DNA of 47,030 bases, taken from NCBI GenBank assembly GCA_026395795.1, contig JAPLYB010000037.1, forward strand, positions 1 through 47,030, read 5' to 3'. The translations under genes and the position numbers were made by a program. Source of the stretch: Candidatus Pacearchaeota archaeon. Its GTDB lineage: Archaea; Nanobdellota; Nanobdellia; Pacearchaeales; UBA284. This document shows, piece by piece, positions 1-7,661 of this stretch. Under the pieces are notes generated by a model, which was not told the origin of the DNA, made no database searches, and saw only the letters and a program-made list of their open reading frames with translations. Within the stretch, counting starts at the first letter, position 1, and each line of letters begins with the position of its first letter.

Positions 1-139
1 GTTGGTACAATGATGTTAAGCCGCATAAATCTTTAAAGTTTGATGAACTAGAAACACCGTCACAAGCTTTTATAAGAAAAATGAGAAAATGAAAACCCGA
101 GAAAATGTATCGTTAGGAAATAATAACGGGATAACACAG
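1..139 (+). mobile_element. IS 3' end, left copy (inverted repeat of window end)
   Basis: Bases 1-139 are the exact reverse complement of 46892-47030; identity stops abruptly at base 140. The segment carries the last codons of a DDE transposase and then about 47 bp of noncoding IS end finishing ATAACACAG, so the terminus probably reads TGT...ACA as in IS3/IS481 elements. It is most simply a truncated IS copy at a contig break. Confidence 0.8.
3..92 (+). CDS. IS481/IS3-like transposase, C-terminal fragment
   Basis: Frame 3 reads 29 codons and a stop. The sequence begins WYNDVKPHKSL and continues with ETPSQAF, which matches the conserved C-terminal end of rve-type integrase/transposase cores (W-Y-N-x2-R/K-P-H-x-S-L, then TP-x-x-A-F). 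The catalytic DDE residues lie outside the window. The 5' part is cut off by the window edge, so this is a partial gene and not a pseudogene by itself. Confidence 0.75.
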   Translation, partial: WYNDVKPHKSLKFDELETPSQAFIRKMRK

Positions 140-238
140 ATTTCAGCTCGAGGGTTTAAAATAATTTTTATAAAATATATTAGGCAAGAAGAATGAAAAA
201 AAGAAAAAAAAGAAAAAATAAATTAAATTTAATCAATC

Positions 239-724
239 TTAAGCAGCATGCACTTTCTTTATGAACTTAAAGGCGTAAGGGTATACTTGACCGTTTAATG
301 TATACGTTCCACCAGTCATAGAAGCATCAAATGCTTTTCCTGCACCTATTGCTGTTCCAGTACATGTAACTGTAAAGGTCACACTTGCTCCAGCGACCAC
401 GTCTGTAGCTGCTGCAGGTGCTGTTACCGTACATCCAGTTTGTCCTTTTACAGTAACCCCTGTTGGAACTCCGGTGAATTGCACTGTATCTCCAAGGTTA
501 TTTGTAACCACTATTGATGCCTCAAGACCTGTTGCAGTTGCAGATGCCATATCACAAGTAACTCCAGTGATTATTGTTCCGCCAACTCCACAAGATTCTT
601 GGACACTTGGATTTAATACACCAAATGCAATCAAAGCTGCAATCGCGATGATAGCAATAAGTATAGCCCATCCGTAAGTCATCAAGAACTCCATAGCTGC
701 CTGTCCTTTCTTAGACATTCTCAT
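239..724 (-). CDS. Major type IV pilin-like protein (class III signal peptide)
   Basis: 161 aa. The N-terminus has the archaeal prepilin pattern: a short basic leader, KKG as probable cleavage site, then QAAMEFLMTYGWAIL and a hydrophobic helix of about 20 residues ending near residue 38. The KKG/QAAMEF signature is typical of DPANN pilins. The rest is a small Thr/Gly/Ala-rich extracytoplasmic domain with four cysteines (residues about 45, 57, 97 and 120), probably disulfide-bonded. The first ATG (724) is chosen because a perfect GGAGGT site sits 9 nt upstream; the second in-frame ATG would be 15 nt away. It lies downstream of the minor-pilin operon, separated by 469 bp, so it is probably transcribed on its own at higher level. 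Cleavage would need a prepilin peptidase, which is not in this window. Confidence 0.85.
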   Translation of the reverse strand: MRMSKKGQAAMEFLMTYGWAILIAIIAIAALIAFGVLNPSVQESCGVGGTIITGVTCDMASATATGLEASIVVTNNLGDTVQFTGVPTGVTVKGQTGCTVTAPAAATDVVAGASVTFTVTCTGTAIGAGKAFDASMTGGTYTLNGQVYPYAFKFIKKVHAA

Positions 725-733
725 TTTTATTTT

Positions 734-739
734 ACCTCC
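734..739 (-). promoter_or_regulatory. Strong Shine-Dalgarno site of the pilin gene
   Basis: Minus strand reads AAGGAGGTAAAATAAAAATG. The near-perfect anti-16S match at 9-nt spacing fixes the pilin start and implies a leadered, highly translated mRNA, in contrast with the leaderless starts elsewhere in the window. Confidence 0.8.
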
Positions 740-804
740 TTTTTAATTTAATTCTCTTTTCTTTTGTCTATCTGCCTGATTTAAGCATCAAATTGAAACT
801 CAAT

Positions 805-955
805 CAAGCTCAATCATGATATCGCTCGAGCTCGCTTCGCTCGCTCTTGCTTAAAGAGCCAATCAAAGATTCGCTCTCGTCTTGCTCCACCTCATTTTCA
901 GTGTCGCATTGCAAAGATTGATCAAAGCATTCACGCATGCATGCGATATCTTGAA
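805..955 (-). ncRNA. Candidate structured RNA or structured 5' UTR upstream of pilin
   Basis: This GC-richer island lies inside the 469-bp gene-free stretch 725-1193, which is otherwise very AT-rich. GATATCGC (818-825) and GCGATATC (943-950) are inverted repeats closing a 117-nt segment; TCAA/TTGA extend the stem past a 4-nt bulge. Inside are a perfect hairpin GCTCTT-gctta-AAGAGC (843-859) and overlapping GAGC/GCTC palindromes near 824-845. It could be a folded leader of the pilin mRNA or a separate RNA. No coding sense was found. Strand is assumed from the neighbouring gene. Confidence 0.3.
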
Positions 956-959
956 TATG

Positions 960-1193
960 ATATTTTTCCATGTATATAAATATATTGTTAGTTACTCGGT
1001 TTATTTTATAATATTGATCATTTAATCTGATTAGTTTAATGATAATAAGATTATTTATGTATTATAAATTATTTATTTTTAATGACGTCACAGCAAGGAG
1101 CTATTTCGTTTATTTATAAATTATTAATTTGATTTTAATTTATTTATTCTGGTTATTTATTAATGAGATAATTTATAATTTAATTATTTTTTA
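960..1193. other. AT-rich gene-free stretch
   Basis: Extremely AT-rich sequence between the stop of the 362-aa gene and the structured island. It has no convincing ORF. It may contain the termination region of the minor-pilin operon and the promoter of the pilin transcript, but no single TATA box stands out from the background. Confidence 0.4.
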
Positions 1194-2282
1194 TTAAGCA
1201 AAACAGGTCCAATTCATATCATAAAGGCTCGCATTTTCAGCCTCGTCTTCGTACAATCTGACTTTAGTCATCCCGATAACATTACCTTCCCCAAAAATCT
1301 CATTAACAAACTCAAAATCAACAACACTATATTCTAGGTTTGGATTATCTATGCAGTTACTCAATTTGGAGGTATCAATTAAACTCTCAATACCTTGCCC
1401 GTAAGGATCTGCAGTATAATTCCCAGCAAGTCTCATTAAATAAGATGGTGCTCTAAGAGAAGGAATATACATTGAACCTGCTGTTCCACCAGTTGCGAAG
1501 AAAGCAGTAATGTTTGTTAAATTACAAGGGTCACTAAATCCTCCCCGTAATATTGGTGTATAAACATTAGAAGAAATTCTATTTCCGCAGTTTGGCCCGA
1601 ACTCAAGGACATACAAAGGATCTTCAAAATTAACAATGGGGATCAAAGCAGTAATTTTTATATCTCTATGCCAACTAACACCAGAGATAGTATCGGTTAA
1701 ATTATACCTTACTGGAAAAGAAAGGCTAATGTACCAAGGATCTGTTTGATTTACAACAAATTCACCTGGATCAATTGCATCAAAAGTCGTATTTAGATTT
1801 ACAGCCACTGCTAAAGCATTTACTTCTCCAGTCCAATTGCTTATTGTGGCTCCTCTAAGAAAATCTTCTGCTTCAGGATAATTTAAACTATAATTCAAAG
1901 AACTATTAAATAGGGCGTCCGCAAAAACCATTTGGACAGTTGGTCTTCCATCTTGACCATCAATTGGTTCTGGCTTAGTATTATTATGCGTCGTTGTCAA
2001 ATAAGCGCTAATGGCCAGCATTGTTCTATACCCTGAAATATAAACTGCTCTTGAAGCATCTCTCTCAATACTTTTCACAAAGTTATTTGCTGTTATTATC
2101 CTTGCTTTTTCTCCTTCAGAAGTCATATCCTTTCTATATTGAAAAGACAACAACAAAAGGAGGATTATACAGAACATCACAATCAATGTAAAGTAAAATG
2201 CCTTTTTGTTCTTGCTAAAAGTAAAGACTTTTTGCAAGTTAAAAATCTGCTGATTTTTATTCTCAAATAATTTTAATTTCAT
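1194..2282 (-). CDS. Membrane-anchored secreted protein of the pilus operon
   Basis: 362 aa. Residues about 24-48 read KNKKAFYFTLIVMFCIILL, a basic stretch followed by one hydrophobic helix. The pattern closely resembles the KKGFYFTL N-terminus of the neighbouring 1223-aa protein, so it may be a class III-like (prepilin) signal. The remainder is extracytoplasmic in character, with many N-x-S/T sequons (NNT, NSS, NYS, NWT, NLT, NIT, NYT, NAS) and a few cysteines, including a Cys four residues from the end. It starts 2 bp after the stop of the 1223-aa gene, so the two are co-transcribed and probably translationally coupled. I do not recognise a named family. It is most likely a minor pilin or partner of the tip protein. 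Confidence 0.7.
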   Translation of the reverse strand: MKLKLFENKNQQIFNLQKVFTFSKNKKAFYFTLIVMFCIILLLLLSFQYRKDMTSEGEKARIITANNFVKSIERDASRAVYISGYRTMLAISAYLTTTHNNTKPEPIDGQDGRPTVQMVFADALFNSSLNYSLNYPEAEDFLRGATISNWTGEVNALAVAVNLNTTFDAIDPGEFVVNQTDPWYISLSFPVRYNLTDTISGVSWHRDIKITALIPIVNFEDPLYVLEFGPNCGNRISSNVYTPILRGGFSDPCNLTNITAFFATGGTAGSMYIPSLRAPSYLMRLAGNYTADPYGQGIESLIDTSKLSNCIDNPNLEYSVVDFEFVNEIFGEGNVIGMTKVRLYEDEAENASLYDMNWTCFA

Positions 2283-2284
2283 TT

Positions 2285-5200
2285 TTATCTCCAGCTGACA
2301 AAGTTTGCCTTTGTGTAAAAAAGGAATGGAACCGATGGAAGCAAGATTGTATTTATATTATAATCTGAAAGTTTTGTATCAACAATACAATTATCTGGAT
2401 TAACATCATATTTTCTTAATAATAAGTAAGTAGCTTGTGCAATTGCATCATATTGAAGTACGTTGTTCGTTCCATTTGCACAACCCCCGCTAACAAGGGC
2501 ACTATAATAACAGATATCTTGTCCAGTATAATTCGCAGGAATTGGTGTTATAACAAAGTTATTGTCATTAGTTCCATCTCGATATTGTATTGTCCAGTTG
2601 CATCCTGCTGCATTGCTAGTAACATTTGAATAAGAATAATTTGAAAGAGTAAGAAGTGTATAAAATATTTTATCTGAACCGCTTGCGTGAACTTCACTCG
2701 AAGAGTTAGCGATAGTTAGATTAAGCGTATTATTATTCCCCACATTTACAAGAGGGATATTTATCCTGAAAGGGTCTCCAAGAGTTGGATAATTAATTCC
2801 ATATTCATTTAAATTGTAAACTGTAACAAAATTAGTTCCATTTATACTATTGTTATCAATTCCCAGCCATTTTGACCACTTTGATCCAGAATAAGATGTA
2901 ACAGCAACTTCAATAGGGTAACCTTCTTGGAAACTAAAATTATTCAAACCAGTTGCAGGATTAAAATACCCACTTTCAAAAATAATAGTGCTTCCAAATT
3001 TCTTTAAAGTTTCTAAATAATCATATCTAAGGTCACAAATTCCTCCGCAATCATCATAATGATATTCAATGTACGAATCATTATATAAAATTGAAGAAAA
3101 GTTACCTGTTAAGTTTGTTCGTTGTTCTGCATAACTTAAGCTAGCAATATCTTCTGCCCATTTTTTCATTATATCTCTTAATTGTGTAGAATTTTTGCTA
3201 ACTAAATATTCTCCGTTTCCTGTTTCTGCGATGTCTTTCATTTCTTCTTGAGCAAAAGGACAATATTCAATTGGACCAAAACCAATTGCATAGGTTTTAT
3301 TAAAATTTGTCAGTGCAGCAACTTTTCCAGCATCAGATATCGCTTGATCTGCTGCATGATTTGAAACAGCATCTCCGCAGGTTTTATACCATTTTCCTGA
3401 ATCCCATGCAAAGAAGAAAGGTTCATATTCACTTACTCCTAATAAAATATACCACCTATTATTTGTTAAATTATATTCAAAATCAGGAGTATAAGCATAA
3501 TTACTATCTCCAGCTCCTGAAAGGCCATTAACATAGGCAGATTTACTCTTCCAAGCACTTCCATTCCAATAGAATCCTACAGGGCTTGTTGAAGAAGTTC
3601 TTCCAATAATCATTGTCCAGTTTCCATCACCAGTCACATTAAAAGCAACTGCTGGAAAAGTATTAGTTCCTTGATCTCCAATTCCATTAACAATAGAGGC
3701 ATTTGACGCCCATCCTGTTCCGTTCCAAGTATAGCTGGAAATAAAACCACTTGAATTTCCAGCAAATAAGGTGAATTTTCCGTTATTGCTGAAGTTATAA
3801 ACAACTTCACCAACAGCATATGCTGCTGGCAAGCCAATGACAATACTTGCACTTGACCATCCTGTTCCGTTCCAAGTATACCCGAGAGGACTTGTGCTTG
3901 AAAAACTTGAAGTTATTATAGTTAATTTTCCATCGCCAGTTAAATTGAAGATTGTTGCAGAATATCCTTTGCTTGTGAAGCCAGAAATGTATGTGCTAGA
4001 ATTAACCCACCTTCCATCACTAAAGTTGAAACCCCTTTTATTATTGCTTTCTCCAACAACTAGTGCATTTGGAATGTTAGAAATAGACAAGCTTAAATTG
4101 AAAATTTCTCCTCTCCTTTCAAGAGAATTAAATACAGGAAAAATATAATACAAGCAGCCGAATCCATTGTTTGGACGACAGTAACTATTGCTATAAGTGC
4201 ATAAATCTGGACTGCAGACACTTAGACTTTCATTATTTACATCATTACATTGATAATTTGTTAAACCATCTGTCATGACCACTAAAAACTTTCTTCTTGA
4301 AGAATTGCTTTGCTGCTGGAGCATAATCCTCGCTTTCCTTATCCCTGCGCAAATTGCTGTTCCGCCGTTTGCAGTGTATCCTGAAATTCCAGAGCTGCCA
4401 TTTACAATCAAAGTTAAGTTTGAGGTTAAATTTACATAAGACCGTATTGGGCTAGCTTCATAAGCTACCAAACCAATTTTATTTCCAGAAATGTTTAGAA
4501 TAATTGTTGCAAATTCTATATCTAGACATCTTGCTAAACTCATTCTTGAATTATTACTCCAGAAAATTTTATTATTTGGATTAGACAAATTTCCACATTG
4601 TGATGCTGGAAAGTTATTTGGAGCGCCACTATCATCTTGACCAATGCTCCAAGCCATACTTCCAGAAACATCTGTAACAATTATAACATCTGCAACCCCG
4701 TCCCCCGTACTGCCTGCAAACTCTCCAAATCCAAGTCTAACAGGGACTGTTTTATTGCTTAGGTTAGCATAAGTCAAGCCGCCGTTAGCAAAAAGAGAAG
4801 CACTTATCTCAGAATCAGTTAATATTCTTACAAAGTCATTAACAGACCCTCGAGTTTGATTCACATAAATGGTTGTGTTTCCAATTCTCAAAGACAGGGT
4901 TGTATTTTGGTCTGCAGAAACATTTATTTTGTAATGCAATCTTGCATTCATCGAGGTGATGGTATTTGAAGAATACATAGAATCATAGAGGTTGATAACT
5001 CCCTCGATTCCAGGGAAATATTGTTTTTGAGCCACAGTATATCCGGGATTAGGAGTTTTATATGCTATCTTTACATAGCCCCCAGAAATTGCCAGCATCT
5101 CACTCGTATTTTTAAATTCGATTAGATTTGTTCCATTTTCAAAATAATTAAAAGAACTTTCTGGAAAAGATATCGTAACGGGAGTTAAGAAATTTGGATC

Positions 5201-5956
5201 AGAACTGCCAGCATAATTCCCGACTGAATGATTATTGATGCTCAAATCAAATGGATGATTTATTGCAAGTTCAAGAGTCACATTTGTTATGTTTGTCACA
5301 TTTGATAGATCAACTGTAGCAGTAATATTCCCGTCTCCAATATATCCTCCGAAATAGAATAAATTTATTCTCTCTTTTCTTTGTAAAAATGCTCTGGCGC
5401 TGTATCCGCTTATTTCTCTCCCTTTATAAACTCCACTGATAAATTGTTGTGAGCTTACGATATCTTCTGCATTGCTAAATAAGATATTGCCCCTAATAAA
5501 AACAGGTTCAACTCCACTCCCATTATTAAAAAATATTCCGAAATTATCCCTTGGTCCAATGGCACTCCCAAAAAAGGAGTCTGCTATGGCTGCTGCATTA
5601 TCAATCCTCGACACTCCTGGCCCTCCAACACCCCAACTGCTTGAGTTTGTTGCCCATAGTTTAGAAAGTGTCTCAATAAGAACATCATTTGGATAAAGGG
5701 TTTCGTTATAAATAGAGTTATTTACAATATTGTTGATAGAGATACTGTTAATATCAGAAGTTTTTATGGTAGAAAGTATTTGCAAAGCATCCTCCTGAAT
5801 GTAAGACATCTGATAATGTTCATCAATATTCGAAATGCTGGTGTAAGGAAGAAGTGCAATAACAACAAGAAGCATTGTCAATGCAAACAAAGCATCCAAT
5901 GTAAAATAGAAACCTTTTTTATTCTTCCGGTTGTTCAAAATTTTCTTAAATTCCAT
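2285..5956 (-). CDS. Giant pilin-like vWA adhesin with an inserted repeat domain
   Basis: 1223 aa. The N-terminus KKGFYFTLDALFALTMLL is a prepilin-like basic/hydrophobic segment. After about 400 residues of beta-rich, sequon-rich sequence comes a von Willebrand factor A domain: MIDAS motif DVSGS at D429, a Thr in GYTANGGTA, and VVMTDG at D563. About 250 residues of five imperfect repeats follow (consensus FNLTGDGKxTIIxG...YxWNGTGW...IVNGL, like FG-GAP/VCBS propeller blades). The vWA fold then resumes at YAIGFGP (about residue 889) and ends with NGEYLVSKNSTQL. The C-terminal about 300 residues have cysteine pairs. By analogy with vWA tip adhesins of bacterial pili (PilY1, sortase pilus tips) I infer a cell-surface adhesion role. 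It is tightly packed (2-3 bp gaps) with its operon neighbours. Confidence 0.75.
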   Translation of the reverse strand: MEFKKILNNRKNKKGFYFTLDALFALTMLLVVIALLPYTSISNIDEHYQMSYIQEDALQILSTIKTSDINSISINNIVNNSIYNETLYPNDVLIETLSKLWATNSSSWGVGGPGVSRIDNAAAIADSFFGSAIGPRDNFGIFFNNGSGVEPVFIRGNILFSNAEDIVSSQQFISGVYKGREISGYSARAFLQRKERINLFYFGGYIGDGNITATVDLSNVTNITNVTLELAINHPFDLSINNHSVGNYAGSSDPNFLTPVTISFPESSFNYFENGTNLIEFKNTSEMLAISGGYVKIAYKTPNPGYTVAQKQYFPGIEGVINLYDSMYSSNTITSMNARLHYKINVSADQNTTLSLRIGNTTIYVNQTRGSVNDFVRILTDSEISASLFANGGLTYANLSNKTVPVRLGFGEFAGSTGDGVADVIIVTDVSGSMAWSIGQDDSGAPNNFPASQCGNLSNPNNKIFWSNNSRMSLARCLDIEFATIILNISGNKIGLVAYEASPIRSYVNLTSNLTLIVNGSSGISGYTANGGTAICAGIRKARIMLQQQSNSSRRKFLVVMTDGLTNYQCNDVNNESLSVCSPDLCTYSNSYCRPNNGFGCLYYIFPVFNSLERRGEIFNLSLSISNIPNALVVGESNNKRGFNFSDGRWVNSSTYISGFTSKGYSATIFNLTGDGKLTIITSSFSSTSPLGYTWNGTGWSSASIVIGLPAAYAVGEVVYNFSNNGKFTLFAGNSSGFISSYTWNGTGWASNASIVNGIGDQGTNTFPAVAFNVTGDGNWTMIIGRTSSTSPVGFYWNGSAWKSKSAYVNGLSGAGDSNYAYTPDFEYNLTNNRWYILLGVSEYEPFFFAWDSGKWYKTCGDAVSNHAADQAISDAGKVAALTNFNKTYAIGFGPIEYCPFAQEEMKDIAETGNGEYLVSKNSTQLRDIMKKWAEDIASLSYAEQRTNLTGNFSSILYNDSYIEYHYDDCGGICDLRYDYLETLKKFGSTIIFESGYFNPATGLNNFSFQEGYPIEVAVTSYSGSKWSKWLGIDNNSINGTNFVTVYNLNEYGINYPTLGDPFRINIPLVNVGNNNTLNLTIANSSSEVHASGSDKIFYTLLTLSNYSYSNVTSNAAGCNWTIQYRDGTNDNNFVITPIPANYTGQDICYYSALVSGGCANGTNNVLQYDAIAQATYLLLRKYDVNPDNCIVDTKLSDYNINTILLPSVPFLFYTKANFVSWR

Positions 5957-5959
5957 TTT

Positions 5960-6544
5960 TTAAGCTGATTCGTTTGTCCATAAGTATAAGTTTAATTTAA
6001 CTGGTTTGACAAGATAAGATGACTGGTCAGAGATTGTATCATTGTACAAAATAATTCTTTGAATCTTCACAATTTGCTTTGGATTTTCACCATTAAAATT
6101 CCAGCCAATGTCTGCTAAATTCTCATCTGAAAAATTAATGTAATAATTATATTTAGTGTTGATTTTTCTTTTTGAAAGAGAATAATTAGCAACATTAAGT
6201 ACAGTCGTATTTCCAACCCATGTGCTAAAATTGCTTAGTTTCATAGGGTCTAGAAAACCTCGGTCATCAAGTAAACCAAAAGAATATGTTTGGTTTATTG
6301 TTGCAAAACTCCAATTATAAGGATAACCTGTACTTACCAGAGCTCCAGAGGCATAGCCTCCCTCAGCTATCATCTTATTTACCAGTGGGTCTTCTGGAGC
6401 AAAACTTATTGAAAAATTATAGAACAGAAAGATTACGCCAATAAACAGCACAAGTGAAATAGACAAATCAATCGCCCATACTTGTCCTCTTTTATTTCTA
6501 GATAATTTATTCTTAACAATCAAGTTTTTTATTGTACTTTTCAT
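5960..6544 (-). CDS. Minor prepilin-like protein
   Basis: 194 aa. Basic N-terminus, then NKRGQVWAIDLSISLVLF, a class III-type cleavage context (KRG/Q) followed by a single hydrophobic helix (residues about 20-47). The secreted part has several N-x-S/T sequons (NWS, NQT, NFS, NTT, NYS, NES) and few other marks. It begins 14 bp after the preceding pilin-like gene and ends 3 bp before the vWA gene, so it is part of a five-gene operon. The function as a pilus subunit or priming pilin is inferred from the signal type and context; no family name is assigned. Confidence 0.75.
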   Translation of the reverse strand: MKSTIKNLIVKNKLSRNKRGQVWAIDLSISLVLFIGVIFLFYNFSISFAPEDPLVNKMIAEGGYASGALVSTGYPYNWSFATINQTYSFGLLDDRGFLDPMKLSNFSTWVGNTTVLNVANYSLSKRKINTKYNYYINFSDENLADIGWNFNGENPKQIVKIQRIILYNDTISDQSSYLVKPVKLNLYLWTNESA

Positions 6545-6558
6545 TTTTATTATTTTTA

Positions 6559-6981
6559 TTAATTAGGATTAACAAATATCCCTGTTTGGTTTTTTATTAT
6601 TGAATTATTTCCCGGGATGTTGAATTTTGCAGATGAGTTATAAAGTAAAGGTATCCCCCTAAAAGACGCTGCTAGAGAAGTATTGACAGCTAGTGAATAA
6701 TTAGACATGTGAACAGTATAATCCTTGCCTCCAATCTGTCTAGGCAACGAAAATGTTCTGTTGTATCCATCCTCTACCTTCGAAGCTAGTATAATCTCTT
6801 GTTGAATAAAACTTGCCATGTTGTCAACTCCCTCTTGTTCATTCTTTGTTCTCCCTTGCGACATGTTATAGAAAATTGTAAAGAGAAATGCTGCAACAAA
6901 AATAGTAAGGATTGAAAAAACAAGAAGAAATTCTAAACTAGCTTGTGCTTTCCTTGTTTCTCTTGTTTTTCTTTCGTACAT
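6559..6981 (-). CDS. Minor prepilin-like protein
   Basis: 140 aa. The N-terminus reads RKAQASLEFLLVFSILTIF: a basic leader, an Ala at the probable cleavage site, then QASLEFLL, with the conserved Glu at position +5 of the mature protein as in type IV pilins, and one hydrophobic helix. The remaining about 95 residues contain several glycosylation sequons and no cysteines. It is the second gene of the minus-strand pilus operon (72 bp after the 170-aa gene, 14 bp before the 194-aa gene). A subunit role in a type IV pilus-like fibre is inferred. Confidence 0.78.
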   Translation of the reverse strand: MYERKTRETRKAQASLEFLLVFSILTIFVAAFLFTIFYNMSQGRTKNEQEGVDNMASFIQQEIILASKVEDGYNRTFSLPRQIGGKDYTVHMSNYSLAVNTSLAASFRGIPLLYNSSAKFNIPGNNSIIKNQTGIFVNPN

Positions 6982-7053
6982 TTTTCATTATTTCTGTTTT
7001 TCAGCATAAGGAAAATTTAAAATTTAATCTTAACATAATTTCTAATCAATTCA

Positions 7054-7566
7054 TCAAAATGCCGATACCAATGTTACATTTGAGTTCTCACCAGCAGTTA
7101 TGATCAAATGCTTTAAGCCAGCACTCTTAAAAGTGTCTTTATCCAATGGTTGATCAAGGGCATCAACTCCATTTATGTTTGCTTTGAAATAATAAATTGA
7201 ATATGCATCCCCTGTTGAGCCCGTAAATTTGAAGGTTATACTTTTTGCAGCCCTATTAATCAGGATAGACTGAATATTACTTGGCATTGTCAAATCAATT
7301 GTTGCTTTTGAAGGCGGCCCAAGATAATAAACAGTGTCGGTGGTTTCAACAATTTTCTTCCCCACTTTATCAATTTGATTCATAATGATTTGATGTTTAG
7401 CAGAAGTAGAATAAGAAAGAGCAACAGCCACAACAATTGTAAGAGCAACGATTATCAAACCAATAACTAAAGTATACTCAATACTTACCTGTGCTTTTTT
7501 TCTTAAATTTTTACAAGATTTTTTATCTGATTGAACAATCCTTTCGTTGCATAAAACGTTCTCCAT
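7054..7566 (-). CDS. Prepilin-like protein, first gene of the pilin operon
   Basis: 170 aa. After a 24-residue basic N-terminus comes KKAQVSIEYTLVIGLIIVALTI. This is a class III signal with cleavage expected before Gln and the Glu at +5, then a long hydrophobic helix. The C-terminal domain is about 110 residues with little Cys or Pro. An AAGAGGAAAATG context gives a short SD-like GAGG before the start. It is divergent from the cyclophilin/coiled-coil gene; the 95-bp gap holds two palindromic TTTATAAA boxes that could serve the two directions. Confidence 0.78.
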   Translation of the reverse strand: MENVLCNERIVQSDKKSCKNLRKKAQVSIEYTLVIGLIIVALTIVVAVALSYSTSAKHQIIMNQIDKVGKKIVETTDTVYYLGPPSKATIDLTMPSNIQSILINRAAKSITFKFTGSTGDAYSIYYFKANINGVDALDQPLDKDTFKSAGLKHLIITAGENSNVTLVSAF

Positions 7567-7661
7567 TTTCCTCTTTTTTATTGCTTTTTTAGTAAGATTT
7601 ATAAAATGCTTACTACTTGATAATAAAAAGAGGATACTTTTAAGTTTATAAAATTTTGCAA

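Noticed and set aside
474-677. Plus-strand ORF opposite the major pilin
   Set aside because: Antisense shadow; the pilin has a strong SD site and clear class III signal.
725-1193. CRISPR-like repeats (recurring AATCAA words)
   Set aside because: The words are short, irregularly spaced and not a conserved direct repeat; no cas genes are in the window.
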